Shown here: positions 1 to 12,865 of the stretch, in pieces
Layout of the letters: every line of letters starts with the position of its first letter
How positions within the stretch are numbered: position 1 is the stretch's first letter
Notes under the pieces: generated by a model
Told to the model about the DNA's origin: nothing
The model's input: only the letters and a program-made list of their open reading frames with translations
Databases searched by the model: none
Assembly: GCF_947172395.1 (NCBI RefSeq)
Contig: NC_069093.1
Coordinates: forward strand, 15,969,561-16,033,560
DNA from: Bicyclus anynana
Lineage: Eukaryota; Arthropoda; Insecta; Lepidoptera; Nymphalidae
Direction: 5' to 3'
Length of the DNA stretch: 64,000 bases
Translations under genes and position numbers: made by a program

Positions 1-404
1 CAGAGGTACATCCTGATCTATTGTCTCACAAACATTGCCTAGTTAACCGCTAACTTAACCTTAACAAGGACAGTGTAGTTTACTAAGTATAATAAGGTAC
101 CATATAACTCTTGTATTTACTATATAACATTGTTACTAGCGGACGCCCGGAGGTTTTTCCCGCGAGGGCTTTATTCCCGTGGGAATAATGGGATAAAATA
201 TAACCCATGCTATATACCAATAAAAGATGTACCTACTTAGCTTTCTATTGGTAATATATATATATTTTTTAATTGCACACTCACATTCATAGTAGGATCT
301 CAATTTTGTGATCTCAAAAACGGGACGGAAATTTGGAATTACATTTTGATAAGGTTATTTTAATAAATTACGTATATAAGTTTATTAGGTGGTTAAAATC
401 GTTT

Positions 405-530
405 TCAATGCCGTGACGGCAATCGGTATGACACCCTCATGCCGTGATGTCCCTATTCGCCGCCGATATTTTTTTATTAATGAATAATTGTTAATTTTAT
501 TATTAGCATAGATGTATCACATTTACCGTG
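405..530 (+). repeat. Copy 1 of a minisatellite-bearing dispersed element
   Basis: One and a half units of the motif ATGCCGTGACGGCAA are followed by a tail containing CGCCGATATTTTTTTATTAA. The same unit plus a similar tail occurs at 7136-7345, where the unit is expanded. The shared order, unit then tail, indicates one repeat family inserted on both sides of the ETS exon. Confidence 0.5.
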
Positions 531-580
531 CGGCCAACCTTTTTGGTTTAGATTCAGAATCATTAACCGATAATACACTA

Positions 581-719
581 AGGGCCAGTTCACCACCTTC
601 TGATAAGCGTATGACAGTTTATTCACAAATTTTGTCTTTGTCATTTGAACTTTAGAAGGAAAGTGTTAAAACTTATTAGACTATCGGACATTTACCTATC
701 AGAAGGTAAAACTGGGCCT
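581..719. mobile_element. Short inverted-repeat (MITE-like) element
   Basis: The left end AGGGCCAGTTCACCACCTTC and the right end (read on the minus strand) AGGCCCAGTTTTACCTTCTG are imperfect inverted repeats about 24 bp long that enclose 139 bp. Size and structure fit a non-autonomous DNA transposon. There is no coding capacity, and no clear target-site duplication is visible. Confidence 0.5.
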
Positions 720-3700
720 ACATCTCGCAAATACACGTAAATTTGTGTGATGCATCAAGTATTTATGAAGGTTGCTTTAATTGCAGTAAAATATTTTTAA
801 TTCTTTTCAGCAATTTGTATTATAGTAAAAATCATATACCAATTAAAACTTTTTTCGTAAAAAACAATATTCAATCAACAAGTTTTAATCAAAATCTGCA
901 GAAAAAGATGCACAAAAACTTAATGCCCATTACCATAAGCTGAGCTTCATTACGTAGGTAATATAAAGATGTATATAATTATATTTATATACGAACCCAT
1001 CTGTCTAGTCTGAAGCGGTTCTCATATGCTCCGGCGCAAGGTCGTTTGTGTCTACGTATCGTGTCATAATAAATTATATTACCTACGTTCTTAGCACGAT
1101 TCACATTGGAGGCGTTTAAAACGCTGCGTTTAATTCACGCTACTCTCTTGACCAACGTTTATGCACCAATACAGGGCAATGCATGTCTGTTAATAATATT
1201 ACTATTTGCCTTCACACTATACGATCATCATTACAATTTTTTTTTTAAATTTGCAATTTACAAAAAAAAAAAATTCGAAATTCGAAGGAATCTTTCCGAA
1301 ATATTTACATTTTACTAAACGACAATTTTAAACGATGTAGAGAAAGCCACTGTATTTGTTGAAATAATGTAAATAAGGCAGGTAAACAAATTTCATCTTA
1401 GCACATCAGTGGTGAAATTGTCATTTGAATCATTAAATACTTAATAAATAATTTGCATGCCTTCTGTATTCTGAGCCTAATTGGCAAGATACATTTACCA
1501 TCTACATCTACCGACCACCTGTATAAATAATGCATGTATCTGCAAAGAAATAAATTGATTGATTGCATTCATCAGGCATGATTAACTATAGTCAAAAAAT
1601 TTACTACAAAAAGCATAAAAATATTAATATTTTACCATAGTTTTTGACATATGTCAATCAAAAAGATGACGTCTGTTAACATTTACTGAATTACTAACCT
1701 TAAAAATTACGATCAAATTTTAGTTGTTATACAGATAACACAAAACCGTGCGACACTGTAGATGACGAGCGAGTTGTCAGTCGACGTGGTAATGGCAACG
1801 TGTAATCCTTGACTCCGATCACAATTATTATCTGGACACTTTGCATCACTTGACACGGTTGCTTCAATACCCGTTTCATTCGCACATGCCATATACGTCG
1901 TGTAGTCGAGAATTTATTTAACGACTGCTCCACATGAGGGTATTAGATGCTGGTTGGACATTGAATTACTACTCTATACAGATATTCATAAAAACTGAAA
2001 CAGGAAAACTAAAAATCATTTTTTTTAAAACAATAATATGCCCGCTTTCCTCTCAATTCAGTGGTAAAGAATGTGTAAGAAGTCGATATTTAACTCATGA
2101 CATTTTGCTGTTAGATGGATGCCATGCTTTTATTATTATACGTTTTTTATGTATATCCGTAGATGATACAAAAAACGTATAATAATTACGAGTACATATT
2201 ATTGTCGATTAATGCCCGATTCATTTTGAATTTCATTGAATTCTTATTTATAAGCTTGTTCATAAAAGAAAGCATAAATCTAAACTATAATTGAATATTT
2301 TTAGACATATAACCACCACTTAAAATGCATTCTATAATATTAAAAAATACACTGTTAAACACAAATTGCTGTTGTCCGTTGAAGAGTTTCATGGCTTATC
2401 TGCTAAACCTTGGTCTATGGAATTTATTGCCTAGTTGTTCCCATTTTAACTTTAAGCTAAATTTTAATGTTTTAAATTAAAAAAAATGTATAATATAATT
2501 TATATATTTTTATTATATTATAATTACTTGGTTAGAACAATATTTGACCCTGAAATCCTTGGTCTCGTCGATCTTATAAGAAATCTCAATATTTATTAGT
2601 TAGTTCCTAATAAGTAATAAGATTTCTTATAATTCAATCCTTATAGTAAAATCTAGCTGTTTTGAAATATCAATAACCAAATGACAGTGTTATTGATAGT
2701 CAAGTTGCAAGTGTACATTGTTCTATATCAAATATAAAAAATGTCCTGTTAGATTATTCATATCAAGCTTAATACATCACTAATGTGAGATTAAGGCAAA
2801 TAACTAATAGTTTAATCATGAATATTGCAAAAAAAGGCATTTTTCGTTTACTTTATAATATCAATGAGGCAGAAGTTGACTATTGATAGCTTGCTACTAG
2901 TCGCCTGTCAGCCTCTATCATTATACACGATTGTAGTAATTATAAGAATTGTAGTGTATGTGGAATCTTAATTGTGCGCACGTGTAAATTATATTGTTGT
3001 TCAAACTGACAACATGGCGTCTGTTTGTAGGTCCTATTTATATGATCGTGTTAGACATTTAAATCAGGTTTTCTTTGAGAAAGAATACAATAAGGAACAT
3101 ATGATAACCAAATAAATCATGTTCGTGATGTGTAGGTGACGTGATCATGATTGCGGATTTTAAACTTTAATTAAGATTTGAAAATTCAATATACGAAATA
3201 TAAAAAATAATACAATAAATTAAAAATTAGGTATAGAGCGAGAATTTTTATAGTTATCCCAAAATAACATTCACGATTTTTAAAAAAACTGCAAAATTGC
3301 TGCTTTGCTTTAAAAACTTGTTTAAATAACTGTATGTAGAAGAAGTGGACTTCCGCATTACGCCTAGTTTAATAAAAAGTAGAATCCGTAAATAACAAAC
3401 ATAGCTGCATCACTGACATAACTACTTCGTTGAAGTTATGGTTATGAAGGAATAATCGACTTTAGATTCTGATGTAAGTCCTAAATCGCACGAATTTTAA
3501 GAGGTTATAAGACATCATTAGTAGGAACCCAAAGAACATAAACATTGGTCCTTGTAACTAGCTTCATAACGATCGTTAAAAATAGGCTAACCCGCATTGG
3601 AGGCCTAGCGCGATGATAAGAAAATCCACTTTCTAATTTCTCAACTAAAATTAATGTAATTATTTTGTAATAATCAATTAACTTTATGCAAAGATGACCG

Positions 3701-4129
3701 AGAACTGTAGCGTGAACGTAATTGCCATCGATGGAACAACCTTGTTGGTTGCATTAAAACCTTGAATTAAAAAAATCGGAAAAGAAATTTTCTTTGTCAT
3801 AGACATAAAAAAGTAAAGTAAGCCATTGCATTATTCATTGAGGGTCGAGAAAAATTAATTAGCAATTAATTAAAATGGGATTTCCCAATGAGAAGGCTTC
3901 AAGTACTTTTAATTTTATTGAAAAACTGAATGATGAAGAATAAATTAGTAGATTTTATAGATCTATCCAATATCTACTGCAATTAGTAACAAAAATGTAT
4001 AAAAGTTTGTTATAAAACTGCGCGTCCATAGTCGACATATTTTACGTCCTAATTACTTATTTCAGAGGTTTTTAATTTTTAATGAAAAAAATAACATTTT
4101 TTAACGATATCTTTTCTTTTTCCTTACAG

Positions 4130-4364
4130 ATTTGTCAAACCCGACGAAGTAGCGAAGCTTTGGGGTCAAATGAAGCAGAATGATAACATGACCTTCGAGA
4201 AGTTCAGCCGAGCCATGCGTTATCATTACCAGCACATGGTTCTGGTGTCTGTCCCCACAGCTCGCCTGGTTTATCAATTTGGACCCAAAGGACCAGATTT
4301 CAAGACCAACAACCCTAACTTCGTCAAAGTTAAATCAGAACTAGAAAACCCAAGTTACTCGTAG
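4130..4364 (+). CDS. Terminal exon of an ETS-domain transcription factor
   Basis: This exon encodes the C-terminal half of an ETS DNA-binding domain, so the product is a sequence-specific nuclear transcription factor. It opens after the acceptor TTTCCTTACAG with the last base of a split codon. It then reads FVKPDEVAKLWGQMK and the recognition-helix stretch MTFEKFSRAMRYHYQ, ending ARLVYQFGP and a short tail of about 28 residues before TAG at 4362-4364. Family knowledge: the two arginines of RALRYYY contact the GGA core, and both are kept here (RAMRYHY), although the middle Tyr is His and the following strand is unusual (VLVSVPTARLVYQF). The closest resemblance by eye is to ESE/ELF3/EHF-type or E74-type ETS proteins; the subfamily is not certain. 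The N-terminal half of the domain and all earlier exons are not seen in bases 1-4129, implying a long intron. Confidence 0.85.
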
Positions 4365-5720
4365 TTGAATTTATAGTAAAGTTTTTTTTTTGGAAAATGA
4401 TGCTCATTGAAAAAGTTGAAGCTTTGATGAATTGAAGGATAATGTTGATGTTTCGTGTTTGGAACCACAAACAACTCTCAAATTTGATTTTCTATAAGAA
4501 ATAGGATATACGATTTCTAGGCTTAAAATGTTTTTATTAAAAAAATAAGGTACAAACAGTATTTAAAATTAGTTGTGTTGTGTTTTTAAAGAGAGTTGTC
4601 TTGTGGTTAAGTTGTTTGAAAGAGAAAGAAGGTGTAGTAGAGATTTTCAAGGAGATTATGAAGTAGATAGATGTTTTCGGAAATGTTATGAGTGTGAATA
4701 AAGTAAGTCCGGTGTCCGGTTAGGTATCGTTTCGAAGGTTGTATTAGCAAAAGATTGTTGGATTGTTGCCGTCAATTAAAAGTTGTATGCCCAACTTGTT
4801 GAAGTGTCCATATTATTTTTTTAAGTGGTACTTTATTGAATTTTTACAAAATGGATTTAGCCCTCGACATGAAATTTAGTGGTCGAACTTTTCAAGGTTG
4901 TTCAGAGTTACGAATTTTTGATAAAGTATTTTTAAAACGTCGGTTGTTGTTACCATATTAATAGGATAAGTTAAATTTATGATTATTATTGTAGCGTAAA
5001 GATATATTTTGAACATTCCAATATTATTTATAATTAATATTAATGTCATTGGTGTCTTCGTCGTCATTCGTTTTTTAACTAATAGAAGTAGTTGATGTTG
5101 CCATACTTATTAACATTTTCAAATGTACTTAAATACAATTTATTATTTTGTTTTCACATTTTCTATTATTATTGAAGCTTTTATTTTGTGATTTATTTTA
5201 AGACATATTTCTATGATAATTACCTCTCTCAGTGTTAGTTGTATTATATTATAGACTAATTTTTAGATTATATTATTATACAGGCGCGATTGTGCAATCA
5301 AAAAAATGACAAAAATAAAGATCTGTAGGCCAAAGATTATGTAGGTTTGTGAAAGAAGTTCGTTGTTGTCCTGAAAATTGTAGATTTCCTTAACATTATA
5401 AAATATGTAATTTAGTTTTAAGTTGGAGACTCTCAGGCAATTGCTGTGATGTAAATTAAATGAATTGTTTTAATTTTTTTTGTATATTGATAGTACTTCT
5501 ATATTATAATTCCACATAATATGTAAATAATTTATATTTCTTCTGTCTTTATTAACATTGTTTTAGTTCTCACAGACTTTGTTTCAAAACATTTTTCATA
5601 TTTATACCTTTGCTATGACTATTCGAGAAGTACACAGTTTAACCGCAAAAACATTGTAAAATATAGATTGTAATATTTCTGGTAAACTAAAATGAAAATG
5701 GTGTAAAAGTACCTAATCAG

Positions 5721-5854
5721 ATGATATGATGTTTGGATCGTGCCGCGTTGCACAAACCAGCTCATGACTAAGAGCCCCGTATGGGTTCGAAACTAGTCGG
5801 GCATAGTCCAACGTTGTATTATGTAAGTTTTAGCCGTGTTTCATTATCAAATAA
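5721..5854 (-). mobile_element. Short element flanked by an 11-bp direct repeat
   Basis: The 11-mer TACCTAATCAG occurs at 5710-5720 and again at 5855-5865, exactly bracketing 134 bp. This is what a target-site duplication from retrotransposition looks like. The enclosed sequence (core around TATGGGTTCGAAACTAGTCG) matches, in reverse complement, part of the inverted-repeat element at 51441-51704. Confidence 0.6.
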
Positions 5855-7135
5855 TACCTAATCAGAAATGTAATTTTTTATGGTCAGACAAACATTATTG
5901 TAAACCAGAAAACCCCATTCTAAACACATGATAGCTGAATTACTGCGACTCGGTCAACGAACAATTTAAACTTTGCAATCCGTAAAAGCCTTAAAAGTAG
6001 GGGTCCTTGCCGCTTTTTTTGTAAAATCTCACCTCGGAGTTTTTTCCACACATGCGATCGATGGGGTTGGGATTCTTCCCAACATTTTAATATAAAATCA
6101 TCCCTTAATTCGTATAAATATTGAAATTCTTGGGAAATTAAGCAAGGGAGTATATCTATTTTGACCAAAGTATTAAATAGAAAGTGTCTCTTTTAAGTCC
6201 CAGAATGCTTTAGATGCGTTCAAAATATTTTTACTGCACACATTAACGTCGTAAAATGCAAGGGTTACCGAAACTACGTTTTAATTGCTCATTTTACCAT
6301 TTACCTCATCGACTAGTAATATGAAATATTTTTAACTAATAAGATTTTTTTGTAAACCACTTTTGAATGGAAGTACAAAAAATAGTGTCTTACGACAATT
6401 TGAACGAATATAAAATAAATACACAGTTGTTGAAATAAGCAATAGGATTTAAGATATTTTGTAAAATGTAAACTTAAATTTACTTATTATACTTAAAAGT
6501 TATTTGTCTCAATGTTGTTAGAAAAAACTTTCATATTATTCATAAGGTTCTATATTTTCTTATACATTTAATACTACATACGTTCTTTTTACACTTCAGA
6601 ATGTTTCTTTTGATAAATGAATATGTGCTTTTTCAAATAGAGTTCGTCAGAGGAATAACTATGTACCACAGAATACATAATAGAGAAGTATGTAATGCTA
6701 GCTACTCACTATCCAATAAGTCCACGTGTTTGTAGCGCTAACGGTATCCGATAAAACTGATCGTGTGTTGGTCGCGATCTGTATTTCAGTCACATTCTCT
6801 TCATAGACATTGATTATTATTAGACGTCTATGCAGAAAAGATCTTTGTAAATGTGTCTTACCAACATGTTACAGAACAAAAGGATATATATAACAAAGTT
6901 TATTTCGTAAGCATACTGAACACGGATGCTTAGACATACTTGCATCACTTAGACTTCTTTCTTTCTGATCAGGCTATACAATTATACATACTCGAAGGTA
7001 TTATAATATGTTAGTTTTCGTTAAAAAATATTAAAAAATATTTACCTCGCAGTCCGTGGTTAAGCTCTCCATTCCAAAAATCAGTTATTTTTGAATAAAG
7101 ATAATAATTCCAAGAACCTATAAAGTATGCATCGA

Positions 7136-7266
7136 ATGCCGTGACGAGAACTAGTATGACGCTATCATGCCGTGACGTCAAAGGGCATGACGATGTCATG
7201 CCGTGACTGCAAAGGACATGACGATGTCATGCCGTGAGGGCAAAGGGCACGACGATGTCATGCCGT
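7136..7266 (+). repeat. 31-bp minisatellite, about four units
   Basis: The unit begins ATGCCGTGACGTCAAAGGGC and ends ATGACGATGTC (31 bp). It is repeated with substitutions at about 7136, 7167, 7198 and 7229, with a fifth unit broken at 7260. The following tail (GCTGATATTTTTTTAAATTA) is shared with the copy near 405-530. GC content is clearly above the surroundings. This short array sits inside a dispersed element rather than in a coding sequence. Confidence 0.75.
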
Positions 7267-8354
7267 GCTGACCTGCTACGCTGCTGATATTTTTTTAAAT
7301 TATGAATTCTAATATTAACATACAACTAGATGTTTTACATCTGACGATGCCAACTTAATTTGGTTGTGTTTATATTAATTAAAAAAAAAAAAAAATACGG
7401 GAACATAAATATTATTCAAGAATAACTGAATAGACTATGGTCATTCATAAATCTTTGCCTATCCCGTAGCGGATGTGGTGGAAAAATATGAGGAGTCAGA
7501 ATATTTTCGAATTTAATTTGCCGACATAACGTCATGACATCGATATGACGGCAAATACAATTCTAAATTACTGAAATTACTACCTACATATTGCATTTCA
7601 AAGTAAGACAATGCTAGACTAATTTAAAATGTTATACGTAAATGTTAGTTTAAAAGATATTTGATTCAAAACAATAAATAACTTATTTTTTCTTAAATCA
7701 AAAACTTCGTTTTTAATCTATATTGTTATACTAAGATAGTATTGTTATTGTAAGTGAACAGAAATTAAGTATCTATGAAAAAGAGAGAAAATAGTGTCAA
7801 AAAAAACTTTTTACATTTAAATCCAGTTGTGTTAATTTTAAGTTATTTTACTGCATAATGCGTTCTACTTAATTTTATTTTTACTCTTTGATCTGTGGAT
7901 TTACGTGCAATTTATAGATATTTATGTATTACAGGATTATAGTTATTATAATGAAATAGATCGAAAATATACGAATTATATTATTAATGTGAACAATGGT
8001 TTTATTTTCTAATAATATTTTTAATCGAGCGATTTACCTACCTACACGAGTAATCAAAAATCAAAATAGTTCAAGTGCTTACGTCACACAAAGTATTGCG
8101 CGTCAATCTGAGGCGTTGGTCTTAAACATCACTTGAAATTATACCAACAACCATACTATTCAGACTAAATAAGACGAAAAATGTATCACAACCAAAGTTC
8201 CCTCGCGAAAATAAGCGAGGATCTAGGTCCCCCAAGCAAGCTTTATCACAGAATTTTACAAAAGATTACAAAAATTACAATCTTTGAGTTACTGTACCCT
8301 TCTTAAGATTTCCAGTAAGATTATTATTCTAAGATTTTCTCTAACACCTACATT

Positions 8355-8455
8355 ATAGATATATTCAAGATAGGAGTGAATAGGCATCTTCTAGGCAAGC
8401 GAGCTTCATCATTGCTTAGAATCAGGGCGTGATTGCAGTCAAGCTTTTGTTTATA
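8355..8455 (+). repeat. Dispersed repeat, also found reversed in gene 4 intron 7
   Basis: The segment around GAGTGAATAGGCATCT and GATTGCAGTCAAGC matches, in reverse complement, 42950-43060 (AGATGCCTATTCACTC and GCTTGACTACAATCATGCC). The two copies are diverged and non-coding, which fits an old transposable-element fragment. Confidence 0.5.
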
Positions 8456-9059
8456 GACCTCAGACCAATTACGAAAGGACCTGGCACGCTAGACGTTACC
8501 CCTCTGTCAAAGATAAAGAATCAACGATCTAACGCGTTTATAAAAACTGTTGTTATAGAATAGACGTTTCATTGTTGTATTCGTTTTCGTCGTGTAAAGA
8601 GCTCCCTAAAAATGTCAGTTTGTGTAGTTAAATGGTATAAAAAGCTCTAATTCACTAAAACTGAAGTTACGTATGTTATAAGAATCAATTCTTCTGACGG
8701 ATCAGCAAAACATCGAAAACATCGGTTTTCGTGTGTAAAATAATGTATTTTTGAAGAAGTATTATTATCTTAAAACTAGAACTAAGCAGATTAACTTTAA
8801 CTGAAGCTAAGTGGCGACATCTATGAGAAGAAATAGCCAAGCGAGCAAGTCTAACATTACTGGAGGCGAAGTGACATATTTTTTGTGCTTTAATGTTGTC
8901 TAATGAGTTTTCTGAGGCATTTGGATTGTCTCTATTTAAATTTTGAGCAAGTTGAAAAATCGTGGCGCCACCGCCCCTTTCGTATGCCGCCTGGAGCCAC
9001 GCCCAAGTTCTCCTAGGCCCTGACTACGCCACAGGTTACACTCTAAAGACATAATGAGA

Positions 9060-9300
9060 ATACAAAATCGTATTAGAGACTCAAAGTCTTCGAGTTATAG
9101 GATTCCGTCTGCATGAAAATTTGTTTTTGTCAAATCAATGTAACTGTGGTTTTTTCCAAGTTGTATGGCGTAGTCTATGTGTACATTCAGGGTACATCTC
9201 CATTATGAGTTTCAGCCAAATCGGTTCAGTTGTTGCAAAATCGGTCGCAGAAGTGAAGGAGGAACAACACACAATCTTTCGCCTATACATATTATAATAG
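9060..9300 (+). repeat. Tail of a lepidopteran dispersed repeat
   Basis: It ends with AAATCGGTTCAGTTGTTGC, GGAGGAACAACACACAATC and a CTTTCGCCTATACATATTAT tail. The same ordered phrases (AAATCG..., GAGGAACAAAC..., TTTCGCCTTTATAATATTAG) occur at 12590-12770, 36395-36540 and 56355-56580. No coding sequence is retained. Confidence 0.5.
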
Positions 9301-9977
9301 ATATATTTTAAACCGTTTGCCAGTTTACAGTATTCTTGATTTTTTTATTATATTAAAATTGTATTTACTAATTTACGTGAAACTAACTTTTATAATAAGC
9401 TTTAGTGCTATCTAGCGAAGTAAGCAAAAATCACACAGTACTCGTCACCAATACGAACCCCAGTTCACTAAACATTTAATTTACCTACGTAGTTCACGGA
9501 AACGTTCAAAGATGGCGCCAATGAGAAATTAATTATTTTCAACTTGTAACATATAAAAACTAGTTTAATCTCTAGAGTTACCAGTCTGTCTTGAAGGATT
9601 TGTGTTAAATTGTTTGTTTACTGAGGAAGTTATATTATGTAATCCTACACGCGATCGGCAATTTATGAAACCAGTACATATATAAGACTTAGGGCTGCCA
9701 CTTTTTTGATAATGATATATTTTATATAATTTTTGAAATAAATATTTAAGTGTATCTACGAGTATGTACCTACTTATTCTATTTCAATTAAGATTTTTTT
9801 AGTATGTACTTGTTATCAACTGTGCTTGACAGAGTCACAAACGAGAGATACACACCGTGATGATGAAAAACTAAAAATGTGTTGCGCTTAGCAAAAAAGC
9901 GCTTTTCAATCTTAGAATTGTTAGTTTACGCGATAGTCTTGCATTACAAATAATTATTGTATCGTACTTTTATTAAG

Positions 9978-10112
9978 TTTTTTTTATTTTTCACAAGTTA
10001 GCCCTTGACCACAATCTTACCTGATGGGAAGGGATGATGCAATCTAAGATGGCAACGGGCTAACTCGTTAGGTGTAACACGTCTTTGCCGATATCTACGG
10101 GTGGCAACCCTA
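9978..10112 (-). repeat. SINE-1 fragment, reversed
   Basis: The sequence CAAGTTAGCCCTTGACCACAATC through GTCTTTGCCG is the reverse complement of the 3' part of the full SINE at 53446-53781. A T-rich run on the left corresponds to its poly(A) tail. The copy is truncated and diverged, and the tRNA-like head is missing. Confidence 0.7.
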
Positions 10113-11032
10113 GTGTCTGTACACTATTGCTATACAAACAGGACCGGCAGTCGGCGCTAGAGTATACGTAGAGTGGTAGAACTATTAGACTGCAGACCTT
10201 GCTAAAGACACACGTATATTAAATTTTTATGTTTTTGTATTTTATCTAAAACTGTGGTTTAATCTTGGCTGTTTAATGAAACAAAATAAATAGCTGTGGA
10301 AAATTGTTGTCGAGTGAATCAGGAATAAGTAAGTTTGTTTATTATAAACTTCATTTCTTTATACATCAGTAATTAGTGTTTGTTGTTTACTGTCTATGTT
10401 TATATACGATTAAGGTAACCTCTTAGTACCAAATACATGAGCATATTGATAATGTATTGGGCTAAACATATTAGAAATGGGTGTACCTTATCGTAGCTTT
10501 TATTTCAAGTTAGTGGCTACATTATCACTAACATTTGACAATTAAGTAAAAAACAAACTTTTCTGGTAAGTTTGAAAAATAAAAGTTTTGGGTCTAAGAA
10601 AACACTTTTCTACCATGAGCATTTATTTTATTATTACCACCGATTTGAAAGAGATGTTTAAGTTAAGTGTAAACCGATTTAGATTGTGTGTGTTTTGATT
10701 TATAATAGAAAGTTGATTTTTCTTAAAAGAAATTCAAGAGTCCAAATTACTTATCAGAAAGCCGATCTGATCACATTGGATTTTGAAAATTTTAACAAAA
10801 GATATACATGATATAGAAGTCAAAATACTAAAAAAAAAAACAATAATGGAGGATTTACAAAATAAATCTATTTTATATTACACAATGCATAACTTTTTGT
10901 CTAAATCGTACTTAAAAAAATTATGTGCTTACCCTCATTAAATATCCTATGCACTCCACTGGCGCCAACAATGTAATACAAAAACACTTCTAGTGGAAAT
11001 AACATATCACTGGTAGCCACAAAAATCATCGC

Positions 11033-11110
11033 AACCTTGACAATCAATTCAACTTCGTAAGAGCTAATTTAATCATCATTCTAAATTAGGCTTTGTGTGG
11101 AAGATAATAA
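11033..11110 (+). promoter_or_regulatory. Block shared by upstream regions of genes 1 and 2 (copy 1)
   Basis: This 78-bp stretch, beginning CAACCTTGACAATCAATTC and ending GGCTTTGTGTGGAAGATAAT, aligns with 22154-22230 at roughly 70 percent identity by eye. It lies about 3.2 kb before the gene 1 start; the gene 2 copy lies about 0.8 kb before its start. Transposon insertions fill much of the extra distance at gene 1. It may be a duplicated promoter or non-coding first exon, or just a shared repeat. Confidence 0.4.
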
Positions 11111-12292
11111 AGTTGTTTAATCAATCATAATACAGGATTTTTTGTTTATTGGACGAATCAACGCAGTTAATTACTTTTAAACTACTGATTATAAGGTATA
11201 AGTGGTCTGTCGTGTTGTCTTGCATTGTTTTGCTAAAGGCAGCTTGATACACTCGTACTTTACCTATAACCTGATTAAAAAAAAGTAATATTATACCTAT
11301 TATTACGAATCCCTACAAGTACCAACGGGTGGTGTTAAAATTAATTGTTTTATTAATATAAAAAGAAGGTATTTGTATTCTGTTATGACAGTGACAGATT
11401 GAATAAGACTGGTGATTGGTGACTTGTTTAGTTCTTTGTTGAGCAACGTTTTTATTATCAATTTTGTCGAGTTAGATTTTCTGCAATAATGTTTTGTATG
11501 ATGGGGATGATGACTAAGTTGAATATTGATTTTTATAATACATTCGGGTAAATAAGGTCAATGTTAACTAATTTATACATAAAAAGCCAAGATTCTCTGG
11601 ATATTTGCAAAATAAATAAGATTATAAAATTTAAAAAACTATTATCGTACGTATATAAAATCTTTTATCGTACCTAATTAGATACAGCCTTAGCCTTAGA
11701 TACATAGATAATCTTACATTAAATGTGTCATTTTTTTATTATGTGAACTATAAACGCACAAACAACAAAGATATTAGTATTTATTCATTATATACCTACG
11801 ACGTCATTAATTCGTACTATTTTGTATGGGGCGTTTTTCTGTCTTCAAATCAAGTCTTTCAAATCTGACCTATTAAATCCCTGTAGCTCCGAAAGTAATG
11901 ATCGCAGATACCCTGTTACTTTTACAAAATTGCTTTACTATTAGCATACTCTTGATTTATATACAATTTAAAAAACTGTCATCATCCCTATTAATCATTA
12001 ATTGTTTTGTGTGGATGGTGAGTGTTAAGGCATTCGAAAAGGATCCTTTAAGCCCAAGGTCACAAGTCCTAGGAGATGATGTTTCCTCTACCACAAAATG
12101 ATAGTACAATCCAATGATTTTACACTCTTAGGTATGACATCGAATCTTAGTTGAACAAAGTCACCCAATTGGTTTAATTACATTTAGTCGCATACTAAAA
12201 AATGAAATTTATTTGAGCATAATAATACCTACATATTGTCTAAAATGCCGAGTTGTGAGTTCATGAAGTATAAACACTATAATATTATAAAT

Positions 12293-12865
12293 ATACAGGG
12301 TGCTCGGGAGTATTCTCCATAACTCTAGGGTTATATTCTTTAACAAAAATTTATTCAAAATGTTCAATGAACATGTGTTCTTAAATGAATATTTTCGGAA
12401 TAAATAATATTTATTTTGTAAAAAGATTTTAAAATGTGTCCCATAAACGCATCCTTATAATTATAACGTAGCCAAGTTTTCCGTACTATAAAATGCAGGG
12501 ATAGATAAAGACGTGTGTTACATGGATAGTTGGAATTATTTAAATTACAGTGTATAAAAACTTATACTTAGAATTATTAATAGTTTTTTACAAATCCCGC
12601 TGGAACCGTGGATTTTTTCGGGATAAAAAGTAGCCTATATGTTATTCCAGAGTAAAATCTATTTTCATTCCAAATTTAAGCCAAATCGCTTTAGCAACCG
12701 CAGCGTAAAAGAGGAACAAACATAATTACACACTTACACACAAACTTTCGCCTTTATAATATTAGTGTGATTTATTTTGTAGTTAAAAAAATATGCAGTT
12801 CGGCTCCTATAAGTGGACTCGTCAACAACTTGAAGTTATGGGAAATACTCCCGAGCATCCTGTAT
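12293..12865. mobile_element. Terminal-inverted-repeat DNA element with a nested repeat
   Basis: The left end (12293-12323, ATACAGGGTGCTCGGGAGTA...) and right end (12835-12865, ...TACTCCCGAGCATCCTGTAT) are 31-bp inverted repeats with about three mismatches. TA dinucleotides flank both ends, as in Tc1/mariner-type insertion. A dispersed retro-type repeat (about 12590-12770) is nested inside. No transposase frame is visible, so the element is non-autonomous. Confidence 0.7.

Larger units (their letters stand above)
1..4129. other. Non-coding stretch upstream of the ETS exon (probable intron)
   Basis: No exon with recognisable protein similarity or coding continuity is visible here. Because the ETS exon at 4130 opens with a splice acceptor, at least the right part is likely intron of that gene. 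It contains a degraded dispersed repeat near 134-215, a minisatellite-type element near 405-530, a short inverted-repeat element at 581-719, a 13-bp inverted repeat (2574-2586 / 2620-2632) and otherwise AT-rich sequence. A GC-richer patch at about 1735-1935 has open frames on the minus strand that I do not recognise. Confidence 0.5.

Noticed and set aside
1727..1933. GC-richer patch with two minus-strand open frames
   Set aside because: Neither peptide is recognisable, there are no convincing splice sites, and frames are short; possibly an old repeat.
5920..6168. 82-codon minus-strand frame
   Set aside because: No recognisable motif, and length is within chance for this composition.
7136..7266. 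CRISPR-like repeat array
   Set aside because: Units are directly adjacent without spacers and the genome is eukaryotic; it is a minisatellite.
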